Shown here one piece after another: positions 32,702 to 43,160 of a DNA stretch of 64,000 nucleotides. This DNA comes from Cladosporium sp. IMV 00045 (lineage: Eukaryota; Ascomycota; Dothideomycetes; Cladosporiales; Cladosporiaceae): contig MSJI02000551.1 of assembly GCA_001931905.2 (NCBI GenBank), forward strand, positions 1-64,000, given 5' to 3'. Each line of letters begins with the position of its first letter. Positions within the stretch are counted from its first letter, which is position 1. The notes beneath the pieces were generated by a model. That model saw only the letters and a program-made list of their open reading frames with translations, was not told where the DNA came from and did no database searches. Both the position numbers and the translations under genes were made by a program.

Positions 32702-33283
32702 GGGAGGCTTGACTGAGGGAGTTTGTCGGATAGGGAGACTGTATGTTGGTGGTTCGTGAGGAAGAGTGGGAGACGAAAAGAAAAAGCGATCTAATGTATG
32801 TTAGGTATCATTCCTTCGGTGGCGACAGGACAGCTGTAAGTTATTTCGCGATCCCCTTGGGTCTCTTTGATGGCGATGGTGAAATTGTGCTTTTCTTTTT
32901 GCCCTTCTCACTCGGCCTGCTCATGTTTTACGACTTCGCTCCACGGTATAGACGATTAGAGCTGGCATCGTGACAGCTGAGCATGTTCAAGAAGAATCTT
33001 TGTGGGTAGAGAATGTTCGTTTCAGACAGTGTGTATTTTCATTTTCATAACTCATGTTCCTCATAACTCATTACTTCTGTTAATTTCATGATTCCGACTA
33101 TCCATGCTCCCATGCCAAACACCAGACACTCAAAATGCAGTCGTATCATGAAGTCCAACGTCAAGAGGCGACGAAAGACAGAAATGCCACCGCATTGAGC
33201 ACCATTCGCCAAAACACACGCCATCACATGGATAAAAGCCATCAGAAAGCCTCCTTGACCCGCCCAACAACATCAAGCCCATT
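32702..33283. other. Convergent 3' intergenic region
   Basis: About 580 bases between the ends of the rhodopsin-domain gene and the PARP-E2 gene. AT-rich near 33030-33090. No gene seen; both 3' untranslated regions must lie here. Confidence 0.45.
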
Positions 33284-36200
33284 CTACGTGGTGCTCTGCC
33301 CAGCAGCAGCATCTCCATTTCCCGCCTCAGCAGCAGGATTCATACCATAAGCGACCTCCTTGAAACCCGGCGGAACAGTCCAGCCATGATTCGCACAAGC
33401 CCTGATATACCCTTGGGCCGCTTCTGCGGCACCGTAATCGCCTGCCGCCGAGTTCCCCTTGACCTTTGCGCCCTTGCCTTCAAGACGAGCAAAAGGCTCA
33501 CTGGCGATCGCCATTCGGACTTGCATCAATACGCTTTCCATGCCCAGGATACCGCTCCAGCCGGTGTTGGTGAGAAGTTCCATGCACATCGCACCGCCGA
33601 TGACAACGTGACCGCCGCCGCCTAGTTGGAAAGGAAGGAAGCGTGGGCGGATGACGCGGATGTAGGGTGGTGAGAAGGGGAACTCAGGACCGAAGCGGAT
33701 TTCGAGGACGATGGAGGTTACGCCGGCTTTTTTCATGTCTTCTGCGAGTGGGAGAGGTTTGTCTTTGACGATGAAGGTGTGGAACGAGTGGAGTTCGACG
33801 ATCCATTGGTAGATGTTGTCCATCTTCTCGAAGTCAATAAACCAGCCAAGGGCGGCAGGGTCGGTGGAAGACTGGATTTTGGCAAGCGTCTTGAGCTCTG
33901 CTTGGAGACGTTTGGTGGTCGCTGGGGTGGCGTACTTCGGAGTTGGCATCATTGGTAGGGTATTGAAGTCGAGGGTGGAAGGCACGAAGTCCGTGGGCGT
34001 CTTAGCACTGGAAGCGCCTTTGCCTTTGTCACTCGACGAAAGGAGTTTCTGAGCTGCAGCAGTCGTCGAGTCTCGCTCTCCCATGGGCGAACCTGCGACT
34101 GGCTCCTCGTCAAACAGGATCTCAAGGTCTTCAACCTCGGTGCACACGCTGTCGCCGTCGGTATCAGCATCGACATCTATAGCCGTCGCGAGAGACGTTC
34201 CGAGTCCATCCTTCAGCTTTTTCGACGGTCCACCAGCTCCAGTTGAGCTTCTTTTGCCAGCAGGTGTCAGCTTCTGCTCAAGTGTGACAGACTTGATCGC
34301 GGATGCAGGGATAGTAATAGGCTGTCTATTAGGGCCCTTTGGGGTATTGGCTGGGTCTTGAGGGTGCACCGAAGTCGGCATCGCTTCAATGCCAGGTTTG
34401 ATGTTCGCATCGGGTGGAGAGCAGCGGACGAGTAAGTAGCGAGTTTGGATCCAGTCAAGTTGCGAGACGACAAGGTAAGGATTTGAGCTGACGAATTCCT
34501 TCGGAGCGTTGACAATCTCGTTCAATGCCAAAGCAGAGGAAATGCGAAGAAGACTTTTCTGCCAGTAACCACAGCTCCCGCCAGTGTAGCCAGTGGAGGT
34601 TCCCGCGTCTTTGGCATGGTACACACCATCTCCGTAAGCGCGTCCATGCTTGATGTTCTTGAAGTGCAGACCTTCGCGAATGATCATGTGCCAATTGTAG
34701 AGAGGTGAGCCGTGCCACGCAAAAATGGTGGGATAGCTGAGATTGAGTCGTTCGGTAGTGGAGCTTACTTCTGATTTGAAGCGAGTCTCTTTGTCGGGAG
34801 CTCCCATGGCGAAACGGAATTGCATGTAGCCCTCCATTCCGTGTAGACGCTCTTCTTTGTGTGTGCTGCGTCCATCAGAGTCCTCGCTATTTCCACTTTC
34901 GACTTGCATGATGCAGGCTCGATTGCTCGCGATGATCCAGCGCAAGAGGCTGGTTGCAGCAGGCGACATTCGCGCGGTCCAGTTTCTGAGGTCACTCGAG
35001 TTCTGGCTGGCGAGGTAGCTTCGCATCTCCTTGACATCAGGTAAGGTATCCAGTAGCTTGCAGATCACCTCGTACTTGTGACTGTCTTGGAGTGATTCAA
35101 ACTCTTGACTGTAGATTGTCAAAGATGCGGTTGCCCATCTCGGCGTTGGTGCAGGTGTCAATGTTTTCTCGGATTTGGTGGCTTGTCTCGGGGAGCGTGC
35201 TGTTTCAATAGGATCAGGCCCAGCAGGGTTGAGATCTGGAAGAACGACAGGCTCATCAATGCTGACTGTAGGGTAGAACGTTGTCTCTGAGACTCGACAA
35301 TGTAGCTCCTCCTGCTGATCGAGTTGTGTACCTTTACATTCGATGACGATCCACTGACCACGGTTTATCGGGCAACCGCCCTCGGGTTTGTTCTTGAACA
35401 TGATCTCACGACGCTCGCGGTCAAATTCTATTTCATGCCTCTGATCCTGCTGCTTCTCAAACGCTTTCTCCAGGGGTCGCTTGTTTTTGGGGTCATCATG
35501 CTGTTCGAGACCTGCGGCGTTCAGATCTGTGAAGAGAGGAGGGACTTTCAGATTCAGTCCGTTCGGAAAGTCTTTGAGCTTCTTCGTTTTTGCACTGGCG
35601 TAGCAAAACGAGACGAGCAAGTCGACAACATAAGGCTGTGTCATGATCTCATGTTCGATGCTTGGCCCTAAGCCCAAGGCCATATACTGGAACAAGCAGA
35701 GCGGGTTCTCACAAACATATGGTTTGATGGCTTCCAGTTGACTGTCTAGCTTGGTATGACAGACCATGCAGAACTCTGTGCAGCGAGCGAAGTGTCGGAG
35801 GGCAAATTGAACGGCGAGGAGGGGGAAAGAGTGCTTCGTTACATCTCTCTGGCGATAGTGGTCGCCGTGCATGATGCTGAGAAAGGACTTGTGAATTGCC
35901 TCTGGCTCGTAATACTTGTCCGGAACCGCGTCCATGTTCCATCCTAGGATTGCGCATTGCATGTCGTTCAGACAGGACTCCGCGCCAGCCCAGTCCATGC
36001 CTCGCCCACGGAACCGGAGAATTGGCACAAGACTGTCTTCCAGATACTTTGAAAGAGGTTTGGAAATGAAAATCTCGCGCAAGGTGCTAGATTCTGTGCT
36101 CGCATCCTTAGTGCTTTGGGCCGAGCTGAGCGAATCGCCGCGAACGCGCGTGAAGGCCTTGATTGCCTCTTGTAATGTTGGCTTGTACTTCTTGCTGGCA

Positions 36201-37012
36201 CAAACGCGTATGCCGAGATTCCCTTTCAGCGATTGAGTATCGAAATTTTGGAGTCGCTCGTTGGATTTGTAACCGTTGGGGTATTGGAGGAGCAAAATAA
36301 AATAATCCGAAGGAAAAATTCGCCACGCTTTCATTGCCTCCTCGCTGAGACCCAGCTTTGACATGCGCACAGACACAGTCACGAACGAGCTATAGCCTTT
36401 CAGCAATGGTCCGAGGTGGCCGATTTTGAAACCCGAGTCTTTGGCGGCACGAAGATCGGAGCGAACTCGATCTCTGAATGGCTTGTCGTCTTTAGAGCTG
36501 ATGCCAGTCGTGGGGGTTGCCGGACCATATGGCGTTTCAGCAATGGAAGCCGCTCCAGCGAAGCCAAAGTCCTCGTCGTCATCTGGATAGATATCATCTG
36601 CGTCCGAGTCTTCCTCGTACTGCTCGTCATCTTCAAAAAATTGGGAATCTTTCATGGTCGTATCGCCGTCACGGTCTGGGACGAGCGAAGTAACGCAGAC
36701 GGAGACCATTTCAATCAATTCCAACACAGTCTTGCGATCGGATCCGCGAATATTCTGCAGTGCCTCGGCAATGTGCGGTGGGGCATCTTCACCACAGAAG
36801 ATCATGTAGTGGTGTGTCTTGGGGTAATCAGAAAGATCGGGAATCACAGCGGTGATGCTGAGTGCGATCGGTGGCGCATGTTCCGAGGTCCGGGCATAGA
36901 TCTCGAACTGGAATTGTCCATCATCGTCCCCAGGTTTGATATTGCAGACTCCCTTGAGTTGAACATCGGTCTGCAACTTCTGCAGATCAGCGAGAAACTG
37001 CCTGCGAGGCAT
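33284..37012 (-). CDS. PARP catalytic domain fused to UBE2Q-like E2 domain
   Basis: Single-exon 1242 aa. Residues 1-115 resemble an RWD-type alpha/beta domain (MPRRQFLADLQKLQTDVQLK), then an acidic linker. The PARP fold centres on residues about 760-850: IFAWHGSPLYNWHMIIREGL with the NAD-binding His near 766, then GDGVYHAKDA, LALNEIV and TRYLLVRC. The usual third catalytic Glu is not evident, which suggests mono-ADP-ribosylation or no activity. After a Ser/Thr-rich linker, residues about 1030-1220 form a UBC domain: FGPEFPFSPPYIRVIRPRFL and GGAMCMELLTNTGWSG with the thioester Cys near 1143, very close to UBE2Q proteins. Such PARP-UBC fusions are known in fungi. It probably links ADP-ribosylation with ubiquitin transfer; the target is unknown. 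Confidence 0.92.
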   Translation of the reverse strand: MPRRQFLADLQKLQTDVQLKGVCNIKPGDDDGQFQFEIYARTSEHAPPIALSITAVIPDLSDYPKTHHYMIFCGEDAPPHIAEALQNIRGSDRKTVLELIEMVSVCVTSLVPDRDGDTTMKDSQFFEDDEQYEEDSDADDIYPDDDEDFGFAGAASIAETPYGPATPTTGISSKDDKPFRDRVRSDLRAAKDSGFKIGHLGPLLKGYSSFVTVSVRMSKLGLSEEAMKAWRIFPSDYFILLLQYPNGYKSNERLQNFDTQSLKGNLGIRVCASKKYKPTLQEAIKAFTRVRGDSLSSAQSTKDASTESSTLREIFISKPLSKYLEDSLVPILRFRGRGMDWAGAESCLNDMQCAILGWNMDAVPDKYYEPEAIHKSFLSIMHGDHYRQRDVTKHSFPLLAVQFALRHFARCTEFCMVCHTKLDSQLEAIKPYVCENPLCLFQYMALGLGPSIEHEIMTQPYVVDLLVSFCYASAKTKKLKDFPNGLNLKVPPLFTDLNAAGLEQHDDPKNKRPLEKAFEKQQDQRHEIEFDRERREIMFKNKPEGGCPINRGQWIVIECKGTQLDQQEELHCRVSETTFYPTVSIDEPVVLPDLNPAGPDPIETARSPRQATKSEKTLTPAPTPRWATASLTIYSQEFESLQDSHKYEVICKLLDTLPDVKEMRSYLASQNSSDLRNWTARMSPAATSLLRWIIASNRACIMQVESGNSEDSDGRSTHKEERLHGMEGYMQFRFAMGAPDKETRFKSEVSSTTERLNLSYPTIFAWHGSPLYNWHMIIREGLHFKNIKHGRAYGDGVYHAKDAGTSTGYTGGSCGYWQKSLLRISSALALNEIVNAPKEFVSSNPYLVVSQLDWIQTRYLLVRCSPPDANIKPGIEAMPTSVHPQDPANTPKGPNRQPITIPASAIKSVTLEQKLTPAGKRSSTGAGGPSKKLKDGLGTSLATAIDVDADTDGDSVCTEVEDLEILFDEEPVAGSPMGERDSTTAAAQKLLSSSDKGKGASSAKTPTDFVPSTLDFNTLPMMPTPKYATPATTKRLQAELKTLAKIQSSTDPAALGWFIDFEKMDNIYQWIVELHSFHTFIVKDKPLPLAEDMKKAGVTSIVLEIRFGPEFPFSPPYIRVIRPRFLPFQLGGGGHVVIGGAMCMELLTNTGWSGILGMESVLMQVRMAIASEPFARLEGKGAKVKGNSAAGDYGAAEAAQGYIRACANHGWTVPPGFKEVAYGMNPAAEAGNGDAAAGQSTT

Positions 37013-37676
37013 GCTGCCTTGGTGGCCGAATGACGGTCGAGTCAGCGAGGGTAGACTTGTATGGCGATCTGTATGCGCATGCGTTGTTGATTGAGAAGGG
37101 TCGAGTCGTGATTGTCAGAAAGAGAGAGGGTCTCATTCAAGGCCCGGAGAAGGCTTCTGCATGTTGTACGTGTGAGATCTTGACGAGGGCACAAGGTACG
37201 CGTGAAGTAGTGAAAGCGTAAGTGAAGGACATGTAGCGGCACAGGCAGCACAGATCCACAGCACGTGCAAACCGACGCTAGATCGGAGAGTCAGCATGTG
37301 AAGGACAGAACGTTGGGCAGTCACCCAGGAGTCGTGGCAAATGGAACGTTGAGAGTGAGTGCAAGTGGTTCTGCTTTCACTGTCGGACTTGACGTGAAGT
37401 AGGCGAGAAAGGGGGAGTGATGGCGCCTATTAATTCACCGCCCTCAGCAAGTCAGCCAACAAGTGAACGAGAGCTTTCACAGGCAGCAATCGGTGGATGA
37501 AGTAAGGAAAGTGGAACCCTGTTATGATTAGGTTGGTGGGTATACACTTTAGGCTTTTGCGGGGTGCATCTCTCCTGGTGTGCCTGAAGCCAAGAAGGAT
37601 TATCCATCTCGTACACCTACAGTCAATTGCCTACTGATACTAGCCACCACCTCCAATCTTGAGCTATTCTTGCAAA
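37013..37676. promoter_or_regulatory. Shared divergent promoter of PARP-E2 and COG-like genes
   Basis: 664 bases between two start codons facing away from each other. The PARP-E2 gene reads left and the COG-like gene right, so both promoters sit here. No clear TATA box or operator was identified. Confidence 0.5.
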
Positions 37677-38714
37677 ATGGCAATATCCTCAACCGTACGG
37701 ACTCAACCAAAATCTCCTCACGTCTCCGATCCCATCGTTCAACCATTCCTGCAACCAGACTTCGACCCAGCGACCTTTCTCAACAATTCACTTCCCTCTC
37801 TCTCCCTTTCAACCAGACCTCCACCAGGCACCGCGAACATCACCGATCTATCCTCTCAGACCCAATCTCTCCTCGCACAGCTCAACGTCCAAACCGCCCG
37901 CCTGTCCACCTCTCTCACCCAACTCACGGACGAGATCATCCGCAGTGGTGGCCGCCTAGCTTACGAGGTGGAAGTGCTACGAGGCGAGACGACTGGTCTC
38001 ACAGACACGCTAGAGAATGGACTGAAGAAGGACATCGAGCTCTTGGCTCCTGCTCACAAGGACACCGAGAAGGAGAAGGACAGCACAGATACCATGACCG
38101 AGAAGGATGCCGCCGCCGCTAATACAAACCCCGCTCCTACCACGCACTCCACACCAGAACAACCGTCCTACCTCGAAAACCTCCGCACGCTCTCCACTCT
38201 GCGCGAACGCCTCGACACCGTCATCCGCGTCTTCGGCGCTGCGACCGCTTGGCCCGTCGCGCCCAGTGAAGTGAGCAGTGGCGGAGCGAGCAGTTTCATC
38301 AGCGTATCGAGCCCGGAAGCGAACGAGGAAACCCGCAATCTGGAAGAAAAGGCAAAAGCCTACACGGATACGCTGCGCAGTGAGATCGCCGATTTGCTCT
38401 CGAATCCTAATGATGCGGCTGGGCTGTCAGCTGCGAGTGCGCGGGTGGAGGAGCTGAGAGTGCTGGCGGAGGTGTGGAAGGGGACTGCGGAGGAGAAGGC
38501 AAGGGGACGGGTTGTGGAGGGTTTGAGGAAGATGGTGGAAGAGAAGCAGAAGAGTGTCGGTAAGGGTAATGGGAACAAGGCTGGTGGACAGGCGACGCAG
38601 CCGCAGAGGGGTGTTGATATGCGGTATGGCGATTTGGACAGTAGGGGTGCGGAGGGCGGGTATGGATTCTTGCAAGGGCTGAGAGATTGGAAAGATGGGA
38701 TGTACAATGATTGA
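37677..38714 (+). CDS. COG complex subunit-like coiled-coil protein (Cog7-type)
   Basis: Single-exon 345 aa from ATG 37677; the frame extends upstream only through a TTG. The N-terminus VQPFLQPDFDPATFLNNSLP leads to a predicted coiled coil (LSSQTQSLLAQLNVQTARLS, then RLAYEVEVLRGE), followed by a low-complexity acidic stretch (residues about 125-160), a helical block ENLRTLSTLRERLDTVIRVFG and a basic Gly/Lys-rich tail. The opening pattern (short lead, FDPxxFLN, then a long coil) matches fungal proteins annotated as conserved oligomeric Golgi complex subunit 7, which tethers retrograde Golgi vesicles. I rely on recalled resemblance rather than a catalytic motif. Confidence 0.68.
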   Translation: MAISSTVRTQPKSPHVSDPIVQPFLQPDFDPATFLNNSLPSLSLSTRPPPGTANITDLSSQTQSLLAQLNVQTARLSTSLTQLTDEIIRSGGRLAYEVEVLRGETTGLTDTLENGLKKDIELLAPAHKDTEKEKDSTDTMTEKDAAAANTNPAPTTHSTPEQPSYLENLRTLSTLRERLDTVIRVFGAATAWPVAPSEVSSGGASSFISVSSPEANEETRNLEEKAKAYTDTLRSEIADLLSNPNDAAGLSAASARVEELRVLAEVWKGTAEEKARGRVVEGLRKMVEEKQKSVGKGNGNKAGGQATQPQRGVDMRYGDLDSRGAEGGYGFLQGLRDWKDGMYND

Positions 38715-39030
38715 GAGGGCCGCAGGAGCATTGGTTTTTTTGTACGGCCAGGGCCTGCGACACGTGGTATGCGTGCAAGAAACGAGTCCATGAATGAGAC
38801 GAAGAGAAAGAGCATCAGACACGATCATCAACACGCATTCCATTATTCTTCGAGCCAACAGGCTCCTTATACTCTATCAGAAGAAGAATCAACGTAGAAG
38901 TCCACACCAGCAGCAGCACTGAGGAGAACAGCAAAACTTCAGTCCTTGCGAACCGAACACTCAAAATGCCGCCTAGCCTCTTTCACCTCTCATCCACTTC
39001 AAATGATGAGATAAAATCTCACTGTCCAAC
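38715..39030. other. Convergent 3' intergenic region
   Basis: 316 bases between the stops of the COG-like gene and the aldose epimerase gene. No gene seen. Confidence 0.45.
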
Positions 39031-40322
39031 TCAGTACGGCTGCGGCTGCGCACAGCTCGCATTCTTCCCATCAGCCTCTCCGATCAGAGAGAAGCTATAA
39101 GTCGCCTCAAGAACATACGGCGCATCACCCGGGCCGAAGATATTCCTCTTCTCCCTCTGCCAAGCGGGCTGGTTGATGGCATCGATCCAATCCTCAACCT
39201 CCATAACGACACAGCCGTTCTGCTGCACGGTGCGCGGGCGCGAAGTGTCATTGAACAAGCCCTGCGTCTCCTTGAGCGTCAGCGTGCCGTTCTGGCCGGC
39301 GCACGAGTAGACCTGAAAAGCCTCCTGCTCGGAGTAGATGTCGACTTGGATGCCGGACCAGGCGCTGGAGAGGGTAGCGACGGGGGCGGCGCGCCAGTCG
39401 TAGGGGCCGTTTTGCGCGCGGTTCACGACGTAGCAGGTGTCGTAGCCCGTGCAGTTGGTGCCGCAGTTGCCGAGGAGGTCGGGGGAGGAGAAGTTCGCGC
39501 CGAGTTGCTTGGGGGATGACCAGAAGTCGTTGACGCTGTATTTGTCGTTGGCAAGTACGGTGCCGTTGGGGATGAGGATGCCGTCGGTTGCGATGCGCTG
39601 CCCGCTGTACGGCATGTGCAGGGTGTGGTTCAGGGCGAGAGGAGTGTCGGGGTTTTGGAAGCCGTCGAGGTTCCAGTAGGTGTGGGAGGAAAGCATGATG
39701 GGTGTCTTGTGTGTGGTGGAGAAGGCGGACATGTAGATGTGCCAGTTGTGAGGGGTAAGGGTGTAGGTCACGTAGGAGATGACTTGGCCTGGGAAGCCTT
39801 GCTCGCCATCCTCGTCGACGAGAGAGAAGGTGATACTGGACGGGGTGTGGGCTACGACGGTCCAGTTGCGATAATCCCAGCCGTTGGCTATTGGAATTGT
39901 CAGTCAATGGTTCGTCTTTTGAGGAGATTCTTTCAGTACTTACAGCCGCCGTGAAGAGTGTTCAAGCCGCCATGCTCATTGGGGTCGGTGTGGAAAGTCT
40001 CCCCATCGATCTCGAAGGTCGAGTTCTTGATTCTGTTCGCGTAACGTCCCGGCACACCGCCCAAGTGAGGGTGTTGCTTGTCGACCTCGTAGTAGCTGGC
40101 GTTGTCGAAACCAAGGACGATGTCACGCTCTTCACCGTGGATATCTTGGATGAAGAGGTTGGTGATGGACGCGCCGTACGGAATGAACTGAGCACGAATG
40201 CCTTCGCTCGAGACCTCGTACTTGCCGTTCGAGTCAACGCTGGTGCCGTTACCAACGGGAAGAGACGATTGGGAGAAGACGAGGAGCGGCAAAGCCGCGA
40301 GGGTGAAGAAACGAGATAGCAT
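39031..40322 (-). CDS. Secreted aldose 1-epimerase (galactose mutarotase family)
   Basis: Two exons, 40322..39944 and 39887..39031, with a 56-base intron (GTAAGT..AATAG), give 411 aa. A clear signal peptide (MLSRFFTLAALPLLVFSQ) points to secretion. Family markers are IPYGASITNLFIQD, ERDIVLGFDN, HPHLGGVPGRYANRI (active-site GRxANRI block) and NEHGGLNTLHGG. After the intron come the SSHTYWNLDGF motif carrying the second conserved His and, near the end, a VVMEVEDWID stretch replacing the usual Glu base region. Several N-x-S/T sites fit a glycosylated exoenzyme. It interconverts alpha and beta sugar anomers, and may help downstream uptake of hexoses; the sugar transporter and amylase lie 8 to 16 kb away. 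Confidence 0.9.
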
Positions 40323-41210
40323 TATCGTTTGGATTGCTCGTTGTATTGATAAGTGCGAGGATGTAAGGATGTCGGTGTGGGTATATGCAAGACCGTGCAG
40401 CCAGAGAAAGGGAGCTTTATATCAACGTCGAGCTCAGTGACAAACAGGCCTGCAAGGAAAGACAAAAGATACCTTACCTTCAGTGACAGCAGCTGATGAA
40501 CTTCGCTTTAAAGCGGGCGAAATGGACTACTAATGTCTTCAGCTCCTTCTTGAAGGATTCACTCACGGAAGAAGTAGTGACGACGCGCAGAGCATTGACT
40601 GCAATGCAACACCGACTCTTCCGAGTCGCTTCCCCCTCATTTACTCCGCAAACTCGATCGACAGGCACCGTGACGTAGCGTTATATCCAACCGTTCTCCT
40701 CTTAGCTTGCTGCACTATGTAGTATTACCATCGTCTGTACCGCCGATGGGGCGACCGGCGCAAGGGAGGGGTGTTTGTGCGAGTCAAACCCACAATGTTA
40801 GTCTCTTCATATGTTTCGGACTGAGCTTCACTGACTTCACCGCCGATACCAACATGAACTTCCCATCTCAGAGCTTCACTTACTGTTTAGAGTTCATTAG
40901 CGTGCAGCTGACAATCACGCGTAACTTACCGGAGGTATTAACCGGTCGTTGATCCCGAACTACGTCGGCTCCACACCTGGGACCTGGGGAAAAATGGGTG
41001 GTGGGGTAATTTTGCCGCGGTCCAGATTCTCGTTTAATCAGTGATGTGTAAATTAGTTGGAGGCTCTTTGATTGATAGCTTGATTGTTTTATACGAGACG
41101 GCAGAAGGACGGATTTTGCATTGATGAATGCCACCGATTCGCTTTATTGCTGGACAGCTCTTTGATCTCGGCTGTCTGATCAATACATCTCCTAGTACGC
41201 TAGTTCCATA
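40323..41210. other. Intergenic, aldose epimerase promoter side
   Basis: About 890 bases between the aldose epimerase start and the 3' end of the MFS gene. Short frames on both strands lack any protein-like character. No gene or repeat found. Confidence 0.45.
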
Positions 41211-43160
41211 TCACAATTTGTGCACCGAGCTATTACGACTCCATCTTCGGAAAGACTTCCCTTTATAATAGAACAAGAATCCAAACAAGCACCACAACGT
41301 GATCAAGCTCATGTTCGTCATGATCGGAGGCACAAAGCCAGACTTCTCTACCCAGGGAGTGATGAATCTACAGAGGTTCCCCCAAGTTAGTGTCATGTTT
41401 CTCAACATGCTGTCTCACGTCAAGTCACCGGGGTAGACTTACTCGGCGAATCCATATCCCCAGAGATTCTTATTGACGGTAATAGCCACCATTAGCGAGC
41501 CAGCGACAGGCTTGTACGAGTCGACGGCGTAGGTATTCACAATTGCCGGGAGCGCAGCGACTTGAAGGCCAGCGCAGCCAAAACCAATTATGACAATCGC
41601 CTCCCAGGGCCATTTGTTCTCGTATCCAAAAGCGGTGACGAAGTTTCCGAGCATCATGATGAGGACGTAGGGGACTACAAAAGGATATCGTTGTCAGTAC
41701 CTGTATTTTGAACCTTGCAAAGGAACGATTGCGATAGTGAAACGTACTCATGGCTGGCAAACGCATCTCCGGCTCTCGAATTCCGCCGTTCTTCTTCGTA
41801 GCTCTCGCGCTGACCCAATCGCTGAGCGGACCAGCCGTTGCAAGACCGATGAAAGCGCCAGCGAGGATGGCGAAATTCATGAAGCCGATACTCTGACTGT
41901 TGAAGTTGTACGGCGGGGCGGCAAAGTTCTGACTCTGGGTCAAATTAATGGTAAGGAAAGAGCTACAAGACCATGAGATGACGAAAGCGGCGAACTCGAC
42001 GATTGGAAATGCAAATAGTTTCCAAGGAATCCACAGATCGAGGAGGATGGCTTTGAACGGGTGGGCGTTTGGTTGAAAGAGCTTCCATTGTTGCTTGCTT
42101 GGCGTGCCTTTTCCCAGATATGGGTCTCGCTCAGCAGTTGCTTGTTTGCTCAAGTCGAGGTTCGTGTTCTGGGTGGATATGCGTGTAATCTCTCCTGAAA
42201 CCTTTTCCGGGTCGCTGTTCGCGGATCTGATGTTTTCGCCAGACTCGGTGGGAGACTGTTTGGTCTCTTTTGCAAGGTTGTTGATCATCTCCGTGGGATG
42301 CATGCGATGCCCTGTTCGATTCATGTCAGTAAACGCTTCCACTGACCATGACGAGATCGCAAGACTGCTTACACTTGGTCTCTGGAAACATGAAGATTGT
42401 CATGAGTAGCGATAACCCGATCAGCGCCGTGTTGAACCACCAAAAGCTCCTCCAGCCCACATGAAGCGCCATGGAGCCTGAGATGATAGGGCCTACCATC
42501 AGACTGCCCATGTAAGAGACCCAATAGAGCGTATTCCAGAAGCCACGATCGTGTAGGAAGAAGATGTCTGCGATCACAGCCGGTTGAAGTGTTTCTGCTG
42601 GCCCAGCTCCTATGCCATTGAGCACGCAAGCACCCATGAAAGAGCTGTAATCAGTAGCAACTCCTCGCCAGATGGAGGATGCCAGACAGATGATTTGAGA
42701 AGCGATATAAACCGGCCTCCGGCCAAACGACGAGCTGATCGGCACCCATATGAAATTGCTGAACCCAAGTACCAGAATAGCCACTCCGGTGAAAGCGACA
42801 ACATCATGGAGGCTGGAGTCAAAGGCTGCGGCCAGGTCAGGGAACATGGGCGCGAGGGCCAGCGGTCCAAAGCCTTGCGTAAAGGTGACACTTGTTGATG
42901 CAGTAATACAGCAGGCCTTCCAGAATGTCGACCAGTTGAGTGGGTCATGCGGATCGTCTGAGGGCTGCGGAACAAGCACGCCTGTGCCGCTTTTGACGAA
43001 GTGATGAGATCCCACATCTGTCATGACCTCAGTGCCAGGTAAAATCTCGGTATGGAGCTCGGCCTCAAGAGCATGAAGCTCCTGTGCTCAAATATCAGCA
43101 GCGATATTGCCAATGGGACCGGCGTCTGGAACATACCCGTTCATCGTAATTCATCTCCAT
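41211..43160 (-). CDS. MFS transporter, twelve-TM, five exons
   Basis: Five exons give 561 aa: 43160..43137, 43081..42373, 42311..41748, 41674..41443, 41367..41211, all GT..AG introns of 55-75 bases. The 24-base first exon encodes MEMNYDER and joins ELHALEAELHTEILPGTEVM, a pattern familiar in this transporter group. Markers: DDPHDPLNWS before helix 1, FIWVPISSSFGRRPVYIASQ (motif A) between helices 2 and 3, FMGACVLNGIGAGPAET in helix 4, FPETK followed by WHR at the central loop. The second half begins FPIVEFAAFVISWSCSSF. Substrate unknown; the family includes drug and polar-solute exporters or importers. It is divergent to the flavin-reductase-like gene. Confidence 0.9.
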
